Shown here in pieces: positions 57,809 to 64,000 of a stretch of 64,000 nt of DNA. The position numbers and the translations under genes were made by a program. The notes under the pieces were generated by a model that saw only the letters and a program-made list of their open reading frames with translations, had not been told where the DNA came from and made no database searches. The stretch comes from Cercis canadensis. Taxonomy: Eukaryota > Streptophyta > Magnoliopsida > Fabales > Fabaceae. How positions within the stretch are numbered: position 1 is the stretch's first letter; every line of letters starts with the position of its first letter. The stretch spans positions 193,823 to 257,822 of the forward strand of contig QAOA01007722.1 in NCBI GenBank assembly GCA_003255065.1. Direction: 5' to 3'.

Positions 57809-58026
57809 TGTTGAATAATATGACAGAGAGAGATAGACCAAAATCAAAGATGAGAAGAAGGAGAAGAAAAAAAAGGCAAAATCAAAGAAGAAAATAAAAA
57901 GGCTAAAACCCGTTACTGGATATAAATAGAGAATATCCTAGTGGTTGTTACACCAGCACCTTTGTAAAAATATAGTATTGGAAAAGAATACAATTAAGTT
58001 GTTTTCCATTCTATGTAACCTTTGCA
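57809..58026 (+). repeat. Element G: copia 5' LTR
   Basis: TGTTGAATAA to ACCTTTGCA is 218 bp and ends two bases before the primer site TGGTATTAGAGC (58,029-58,040). The presumed target copy is GGTCA at 57,804-57,808. The 3' LTR is not in the window, so the left border is inferred. Confidence 0.6.
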
Positions 58027-58392
58027 TTATGGTATTAGAGCATTAAGTGCTTTCATAAGCTTTTATGTTTCAATCCTCTCCAAAACGGCTACTTCCTTTA
58101 CCATTAACTCCATCCCTTTCAATCATGCCAACACCTTAGCAGAGCTTGTCACCTTCAACACCTCAAACCTAGTCGTTAAGCTTACCAATACCAAGTATGT
58201 CATCTGGGCTAAGCAAATTCATTCCATGTTCATTGGCTATGGCCTAGTTGGCTATATTACTAGTTCCAAACCTTGCCCTCCTCCAAGCATTGTTTAGGAA
58301 TGTAAGGAAATTGAAAACCCTCTTTGCACTTTCTGGATGAAACAAGAATTAGCAATCATGGTTGCTTGTCATGTTGATTCAAGTGTTGTAAT

Positions 58393-58664
58393 TATAAAAG
58401 AAGGGAAAACATTACTCTTGTATTCATCTGTACATATTTTTATATACAAGTTAGTGGCTCTTATTCAGCCATGATATACGTTAATGAAGATTAATCGAGG
58501 GACATAAATAAGCCTCTTGCCTAGCCTAAATGATAATTGTCCAAATTAATCATAGTTAATGTAAAGATATGTAGAAGGTAAATATCTCTCTATTTGTGCC
58601 TAAAATAATGCCTTATGCTAATGATGTGGAATCTGATTTCTTGATAGTAGTAGATGCTTTATTA
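58393..58664 (-). repeat. F 3' LTR
   Basis: On the minus strand it begins TAATAAAGCATC after the purine-rich CTTAAGCGGGTG and ends TTCTTTTATA. The RNase H frame runs into it and stops at 58,613. Confidence 0.9.
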
Positions 58665-59758
58665 CACCCGCTTAAGATGGTGGAACAAGAGGTGACACCT
58701 ATCTTGTCTCTAAGAAAATAGAACCGTGAGGTGGATAATGGCTTGGTGAGGGCATCAACTAATTGATTATGGGAAGAAATATGTGATACAACTAGACTTT
58801 TATTTGCAACTCTTTCTCGCACAAAATGATAGTCTAGTGCTAGATGCTTCATTTTAGAGTGGAACACAGGATTGGAAAAAACAAATGTGGCACCTATATT
58901 ATCACAGAACACTTGAGGACAAAAGGAAAGGTGGACTCCAAGCTCTTTAAGGAGATTTTGAAACCAAATGGGCTTAGAAGTTGTTGTTGCAACTGCTCGA
59001 TATTCTGCCTCTGTTGAGGATTTTGCTACTGTTTTTTGCTTTTTAAAGCTCCATGAAACAACATTACCACCAAACAAAACTAGGTAGGCAAAGGTTGAAC
59101 ACCTAGTATCTATATCACCACCCCAATCTACATCAAAAAATGCTTGGAGATGGAAGGACTTAGGACGTTGCAGCAGTAAGGCATAATGAATGGTGCTTTT
59201 GAGATATCTAAATAGACGCTTAAGAGCTTGCAAATGTTGATGAGTAGGCGGGTGCATAAACTGGGACAGCTTGTTGATAGGAAAGGCAATGTCTGGACGA
59301 GTGAGGCAGAGGTATTGAAGAGCACCAACTATTTTCTTGTAAAAAATGGCATCTGTCATGGAAGAACCATCAACACATCTGAGTGCAGCAGTAGATGACA
59401 TTGGAGTTGATATAGGTTTTACACCAGTCATATAAGAACACTCAAGTAAGTCTCGAATATACTTGTGCTGAGAAAGATAGTAACCAGTGGCACAAGGGAT
59501 AAATTCCACTCCCAAAAAATAATGAAGATCACCAAGTTCTTTGTGAGAAAACCTATTGGCAAGGTGGCTGCCAAAGTGTTCTAGTGATGCTGGATTGTTA
59601 CTAGTGACTAGTAAGTCATCTACATACACTAAAAAATATATGACAGTGCTAGCATGATTATACCATGCCCTTGGGGCTTGCTTGAGACCATAGATGGCTT
59701 TTCTAAGCTGAAAGACATACGTAGGAAATTGAGAGTGAATAAAGCTTATTGATACCAT
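58613..59758 (-). CDS. pol: F RT C-terminal half and RNase H
   Basis: This 381-residue frame is open. After an RT piece (LRKAIYGLKQAPRAWYNHAS) comes the catalytic FLVYVDDLLVTSNN (59,615-59,627), then LGDLHYFLGVEF and LTRPDIAFPINKLSQFMHP. Ty1-type RNase H follows: FFDVDWGGDIDTRCST, SSTEAEYRAVATTT, FCDNIGATFVFSNP, HSKMKHLALDYHFVRE and LVDALTKPLS. The RT N-terminal half is in the next entry, with a frame change between them near 59,760. The last residues come from the LTR. Confidence 0.93.
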   Translation of the reverse strand: MVSISFIHSQFPTYVFQLRKAIYGLKQAPRAWYNHASTVIYFLVYVDDLLVTSNNPASLEHFGSHLANRFSHKELGDLHYFLGVEFIPCATGYYLSQHKYIRDLLECSYMTGVKPISTPMSSTAALRCVDGSSMTDAIFYKKIVGALQYLCLTRPDIAFPINKLSQFMHPPTHQHLQALKRLFRYLKSTIHYALLLQRPKSFHLQAFFDVDWGGDIDTRCSTFAYLVLFGGNVVSWSFKKQKTVAKSSTEAEYRAVATTTSKPIWFQNLLKELGVHLSFCPQVFCDNIGATFVFSNPVFHSKMKHLALDYHFVRERVANKSLVVSHISSHNQLVDALTKPLSTSRFYFLRDKIGVTSCSTILSGCNKASTTIKKSDSTSLA

Positions 59759-60478
59759 ATTGCTTAATTGGCTAGTTATAAAATAAAGCGAGAGAGATCA
59801 CAACCTTAATGGTTTGTGGCTTAACCACAGGGCTAAAGGTCTCTGAATAGTCTAAGCCTTCCCTCTGATGGAAACCCCTTGCAACTAATTTGGCCTTATA
59901 ACGTTCAATAGACCCATTAGATAGTATTTTAACTCTGAATACCCATTTACAACCCACCAAATTTTGTGTTAAAGTATGAGGAACAAGATCCCAGGTTCCA
60001 TTCTGGACTAATGCATTAAATTCATGAACCATGGCATCATGCCATTGAGGAACTTTCATGGCTTGACTAGCACAAGTTTGCTTCATAGTATCCGAAAGAG
60101 GTTGTTTAGTGGCAAGAAAAACCTTCTTGGGCTTAAAGATATTGTTCTTTGACCGAGTAATCATGTGGTGGGTATGGGTAGCTGGTGTTGAAGGAGCTAC
60201 AACATTTGTGGCTTGACTTTCCTGCAAAGGACATGAACCTGAGGGAAATGTACGCTGGGGAGACGAGATTGATGCTGGTGAGGTCAGGTTATCAGTAGAT
60301 AAAGATGAGTTTGAGGGTGGGAGAGAAGTGAGAGGCATGGAAGAAGGAGTAGAACAAGGAATATGAAAAATTGCTGGAATGGTTGATGCAATTTCACTTT
60401 GACTGGGAAACTCATAGGAATCAACAGAAGGTTGAAAGAGGTTGGGACTCTTGGTGGCAAAGGGAAACTTATCCTCAA
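59759..60478 (-). pseudogene. pol: F RT N-terminal half and linker
   Basis: Frame 60,338-59,772 starts with a Ser/Pro/Thr-rich linker (the usual integrase-RT linker, ending HHMITRSKNNIFKPKK), then the RT: PQWHDAMVHEFNALVQNGTW, GCKWVFRVK and RYKAKLVARGFHQREGLDYS. It ends at a stop just before the catalytic half. The linker continues upstream in another frame to about 60,478. Confidence 0.9.
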
Positions 60479-61460
60479 AAAATTTTATATGTCTAGAAAT
60501 GAATATTTCTTATGAAGATAATCATAACAAATGAAAGCATGCTGATTAACCTGATATCCTAAAAAAAAGCATGGATTGGAACGTGCTTGAAGTTTATTTA
60601 TTGTGTAAGGTCGAAGCCATGGGAAACAAAGAGAGCCAAAGGCATGAATATTGTTAAGAGATGGAGAGCATTTAACCAGAACTTCATATGGACTCTTCAT
60701 GGACAGAATTGGAGTGGGCATTCTATTGATCAAATATGTTGCAGTATGAATGCATAGGACCAGAATTCTAAAGGAACGGAAGCATGATGAAGCAAACTCA
60801 GCCCTATCTCAACAATATGTCTGTGATGTCGTTCAGAAACACCATTATGCTCTGGAGTATAGGGGGAGTGGTGAAAAAATAAATTCCATTGTTGCTTAAG
60901 AAGATCTTAAGCTTAATAAACTCCCCACCATTGTTTGAGTAGAAGGATTTAATGGGACAATTAAAATATTTTTATACCAAAGCTTTAAATTAAGTAAAAA
61001 TATTGAACACATCTGACTTGTTTTTCATGGGATAGAGTCAAGTATATTTAGAGAAGTGATCAACAAATATGACATAAAATCATGCTTTATTGATTAAGAC
61101 AATGGGAGCTGGTCCCCAAACATCAGCAAATATTAACTCAAGAGGCCTAGAACTAGATAAACTGGAAACTGAGAAGGGTAAACGATGACTCTTGTTGGAT
61201 TGACATGCAGTGCATAAAAACTTGGAAGCAGAAGTAGTGGAAATAGGTAATAGATGGCGAGAAGCAATGTGATGCAAAATTCGCGGAGAAGGATGACCTA
61301 GTTTGTGATGACAAAGCTGATAATCATGATGAGATTTGGCAGTAGCAATCATGGCATGAAGAGTGGCAGAGGAAATATTAGAAGGTGGAGGAAAATGGTA
61401 GACATCCTGACTATTCAAGCCTTGTAGCAACGTCACCCATGTGTTCATGTCCTTCACAAG
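60479..61460 (-). pseudogene. pol: F integrase, broken
   Basis: Frame 61,457-61,080 has the pre-integrase zinc site (CHHKLGHPSPRILHHI, then FLCTACQSNKSHRLPF) and the start of the core (RPLELIFADVWGPAP, with catalytic Asp). From 61,079 to 60,734 the core is broken by many stops and a frame change, although the SNNGGEF-like block with the second Asp is visible near 60,945. Frame 60,733-60,485 is the C-terminal part (INRMPTPILSMKSPYEVL, IHAFGSLCFPWLRP, CFFLGYQVNQHAFICYD). Confidence 0.88.
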
Positions 61461-61478
61461 AAAATATGTAGGAAAAAA

Positions 61479-61760
61479 TTACATAGACACATGATTAGTT
61501 TTACAAAATTTTGATACAGAAACTAAATTCTGAGTCATGGAAGGCACACATAGAACATTAGATAATTTAAAATGAGTTGATCGAGTATTAAGTAAGGTGG
61601 AACCATAGTGAGTAATGGGTAGAGCTATACCATTCCCAACAAGCATGTTGTCACTGCCACTATATTCAGATGTCAAAGAAAGATTTTGAAGATCATTAGT
61701 GACGTGATGCGAAGCTCCAGAATCCATGAGCCAAGTAGAAGATTGAATAGCAGAAGGCAT
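61479..61760 (-). pseudogene. F aspartic protease
   Basis: STWLMDSGASHHVTNDLQNL carries the copia protease active site (DSG near 61,720), followed by NMLVGNGIALPITHYGST and FKLSNVLCVPSMTQNLVSV. A stop at 61,479 separates it from integrase. Upstream it joins the zinc knuckle in a continuous frame. Confidence 0.92.
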
Positions 61761-61799
61761 GGTAAAATTTGCTACAGGATTTTGAAGATGAACAGAGGA

Positions 61800-62688
61800 A
61801 ATTCTCCTACATTTTTTGGAGTATGTCCTAGTTTGTCACAATATTGACATACAACATAATTGTGCCTATTGGAACCACCTTGTGGATATGTGCCAGAAAA
61901 GGAGTTCTGATTGAACTTTTGGGAGTGAAAATTGTTACCCTGCGAATGATGGTTGTGATATGAGTTTCTCCCTTTATTTCTCTGAAAATTATTTCCTTTC
62001 CTTGTTGCATTAGCAGTGGCAATAACAATTTATGATGACACCTGCATATCATAAAGAAGAAAACTTTCATAGTTAACAAGTTTCTCATGAAGCTCCTCAA
62101 AGGATATTGGACTTTCTCTGGCTCGTACAACAGCTGCAATTTCTTTAAAATCTAGTTCAAGACCATTTAAAGCATAAATTACAAGATCAATATCAGATAC
62201 TGGAGAATCAATAACAGAAAGTTCAGAGGTAATGGTCTTGATGTTTTAAAGATAACTGGTCATTGATACAGAGCCTTTAGAGAGGCGAGATAGCCTATCT
62301 TTGAGGGACATGACTCTTGAGTGAGATCTATTTGCACAAATTTTAGCCATTTTGTCCCAACACTGCTTGGCAGTGGTTGGATTGCCTAGAAGAGGAGCAC
62401 ATCTTGAGAAGTTGTTGCAGGCAAGGTATACAAGACAAGTTTGTCTTGTCGAATCTAGGAATTGAACTCTGGATTAGGTACTTTAGCACCATTTTGTGAA
62501 ATTGTTTGAGCAAGAACTGGTTTTGTTCTATCTATAAAGCCTTCAAGCTCATGATCGGAGAGCAAGTCTTCAACTTGACTTTTCCATAAAACATAGTTTT
62601 CTTTGTTGAGTTTGGTAGGCAATTGGGCTATAACATTGAATGTCACGAGGCCTTTGGAAGAGGAAGAAGAATTGGTAGTTGAGGCCAT
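61800..62688 (-). pseudogene. gag: F gag, broken
   Basis: The most likely start is the ATG at 62,688 (MASTTNSSSSSKG). An earlier ATG at 62,730 lies in the LTR/primer site and is not a natural start. LPTKLNKENYVLWKSQVEDL is the typical start of copia gag. A stop at 62,455 and frame changes break the middle. The zinc knuckle CQYCDKLGHTPKKC lies at 61,809-61,849. The frame 61,828-62,139 is an out-of-frame reading of this part. Confidence 0.88.
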
Positions 62689-62714
62689 AAGTGGATCTTG
62701 AGCAGTTATCCTTA

Positions 62715-62729
62715 TTTGCTCTGATAGCA
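62715..62729 (-). other. F primer binding site
   Basis: TGCTATCAGAGCAAA on the minus strand, adjoining the 5' LTR, matches the copia TGGTATCAGAGC site for initiator tRNA-Met with one change. Confidence 0.8.
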
Positions 62730-63001
62730 TATAGAAGGAGGGAAAACATTACTCTTGTATTCATTTGTACATATTTTTATATACAAGTTGATGACTCTTA
62801 TTCAGCCTTGATACATGTTAATAAAGAATAATCAAGGGAGATAAATAAGCCTATTGCATAGCCTAAATGATAACTGTCTAAATTAATCATAGTTAATGTA
62901 GAGATATGTACAAAGTAAATATCTCTCTATTTATGCCTAAAATCATGCCTTATGCTAATGATGTGGAATCTGATTTCTTGATAGTAGTAGATGCTTTATT
63001 A
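62730..63001 (-). repeat. F 5' LTR
   Basis: It is exactly as long as the other LTR (272 bp) and differs at about 20 sites, mostly transitions. Confidence 0.92.
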
Positions 63002-63065
63002 GTAATCTCTCAAGCTGAAACTTCTCAAGAGGCTTGGGATTAGCTATGAAGTATATTTTGAGAGT

Positions 63066-63674
63066 GTAGGTATGCTCCTAGAGGGGGTGAATAGGAGATT
63101 AAAACAATATAGAACAAAATCACCAATTAAAACTTTTTTTTTTGAAATAACCAGCTTTTAAACAAGAACTTGTTTTACAACTTGTTCTTTATCAACCTAG
63201 AAAACCACACACAAATAGATTCAGATTTTGATGGCCATGGATGACTCAAAGATAATCACCCATAAATATATCCAAAAATTCAAGGACCATATAAGCGTAG
63301 ATAAACTATTTAATCAAGGTAGAAAATCAGCTTAAAACCAAATTTTTAGCAAGCTTAATTCATAACCAGTTTATCAAACATGAAACTAGTTTCTGTAGCA
63401 AATAGCAAAAATTGAGAGAGTGGGGAGAAGAGATTTAGCCCAAAATTTTTATAGTGGTTTAGCCAAACACTGCCTACTTCCAATCTCCCAAGGCTAGGGT
63501 TTCACTAGCAACGAGGTTATTTGTCCAAGCTTATACAATCCCAGGTTTCCTAAGAGCTAACCAAAATCTCTCTCAAACTAGTTTTACAATAGCTCACCAG
63601 AAAACTCCTTCTCTCTAGTTTTACAAAAGCTTACCAAAAACTTTCTCTCCCTCTAACCAAGAGCAGAGATCACT
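63066..63674. other. Unclassified repeat-like stretch
   Basis: It begins TGTAGGTATGCTCCTAGAGG and includes GGGGGTGAATAGG and, further on, AGTGGTTTAGCCAAACAC. Phrases like these occur in LTRs or leaders of plant retroelements, but I cannot place it. No coding frame is present. It follows the truncated gag of G and is cut by the next LTR at 63,675. Confidence 0.4.
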
Positions 63675-64000
63675 TGTTGTGAAAAACTCTAACGCAAATG
63701 CACATTGTCATTTCCAAGTAATAAAATGAGATAGAGTTATCATTCCCACGAGGACTAATGTATAAACTACCAAAATTTGATTAACCTTAATTTTATCTAA
63801 TCAATCAATATGGAGAGATTTTCAAGAAATAATTTTAAATAGACTGAAAATAAGCTAAACCAGTAAAAATGACAAATTTATCAAAAGAGAAAGACCTAGG
63901 GTTCCGATTTCACCATAATTATTTCCAGTTTTCATTCCTTATTCCATTAACTCCAATTTATCTTCCTAATTGCTAATTAAGATTCCTTAATTCATTCACT
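63675..64000 (-). repeat. Partial LTR related to B, reverse orientation
   Basis: TGTTGTGAAAAACTC and then TTATCATTCCCACGAGGAC, AATTTGATTAACC and TCTAATCAATC are the reverse complement of the end of the B LTR (28,560-28,868). It runs off the window. Many differences from B suggest a relative, not the same copy family. Confidence 0.78.

Larger units (their letters stand above)
58393..63001 (-). mobile_element. Element F: Ty1/copia retrotransposon, full length
   Basis: It has two 272-bp LTRs (58,393-58,664 and 62,730-63,001) and GTAAT on both sides (58,388-58,392 and 63,002-63,006), inside the gag of G. On the minus strand the order is LTR, primer site, gag, zinc knuckle, protease, integrase, RT, RNase H, LTR, the copia order. 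The LTRs differ at roughly 20 positions by eye. Total 4,609 bp. Gag and integrase are broken. Confidence 0.95.
58022..63065 (+). pseudogene. gag: G gag fragment, split by element F
   Basis: The frame 58,022-58,297 contains LVVKLTNTKYVIWAKQIHSM, the LxxxNYxxW-type start of copia gag. It has no in-frame ATG; KTATS at 58,082 suggests the start ATG has become ACG at 58,085. After a TAG at 58,295 the text runs on to SSVVI at 58,392, where F is inserted. It resumes at 63,007 with SQAETSQEAWD, another gag phrase, and ends near 63,065 where other sequence begins. Only about 440 bp of gag remain, and no pol. Confidence 0.8.

Noticed and set aside
1..64000. Endogenous pararetrovirus, tRNA or rRNA genes
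   Set aside because: All RT-related sequence is in LTR elements with gypsy or copia order and LTRs; no movement protein, cloverleaf or rRNA sequence was recognised.

Overview
This 64-kb window looks like a repeat-dense, AT-rich stretch of a plant nuclear genome, most likely a eudicot. The evidence is the retroelement lineages present: Athila-type and Tat/Ogre-type Ty3/gypsy elements, several Ty1/copia elements with initiator-tRNA-Met primer sites, a TRIM, a Mutator-like MITE and a probable Helitron end. I see no tRNA, rRNA, CRISPR or convincing intact host gene. The species cannot be named from the sequence.

Left block (1-31,797) is a nest. The base layer is a minus-strand copia element (A), seen at 10,645-11,836 and 28,869-31,792; its left end lies outside the window. 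A was hit by a Tat-like element (T, plus strand, from before base 1 to 10,644). It was also hit by an Athila-type element (B, 11,842-28,868, target duplication GGTAA). B carries a second Athila-type element (C, 16,512-25,221, target duplication ATGAT). B's 3' LTR also carries a DNA transposon (D, 27,671-28,556) with a 200-bp hairpin inside. T's 3' LTR holds a reversed solo LTR of the C family (8,393-9,820). T, B and C keep gag, and B and C also keep protease. All three have lost reverse transcriptase and integrase, apart from a scrap of RT in C.

Middle low-copy stretch (31,798-36,695, continuing at 56,010-57,063) holds a Mutator-type MITE with a 9-bp target duplication, a probable Helitron 3' terminus, and minus-strand exon-like pieces of unknown identity.

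Central block (36,696-56,009) is a complete-length 19.3-kb Tat/Ogre-like element (E, minus strand, target duplication ACAAT). Its LTRs are about 2.5 kb. In element order it reads PBS, ORF1 (DUF7745/plant-mobile-domain-like, with coiled coil), gag, aspartic protease, G-patch, RT with RNase H, a second archaeal-type RNase H, integrase, a 30-bp minisatellite, PPT. It is decayed by stops and one solo-LTR insertion.

Right block (57,064-64,000) contains a complete 709-bp TRIM (target duplication ATCAA). Next is the 5' end of a plus-strand copia element (G), split inside its gag by a complete 4.6-kb minus-strand copia element (F, target duplication GTAAT). An unclassified repeat-like stretch follows, and then the start of a reverse-strand LTR related to B's.

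Two cross-cutting patterns stand out. Most in-frame stops in B, C and E are TAG or TGA where C-to-T change of CAG or CGA would give them, as expected of heavily methylated DNA. At least seven of the nine single-N positions are followed by a near-copy of the sequence before them, about 1% different where the overlap is long, so those duplications are probably unmerged contig or haplotype ends. At the N at 4,056 and at 18,969 I saw no such overlap.
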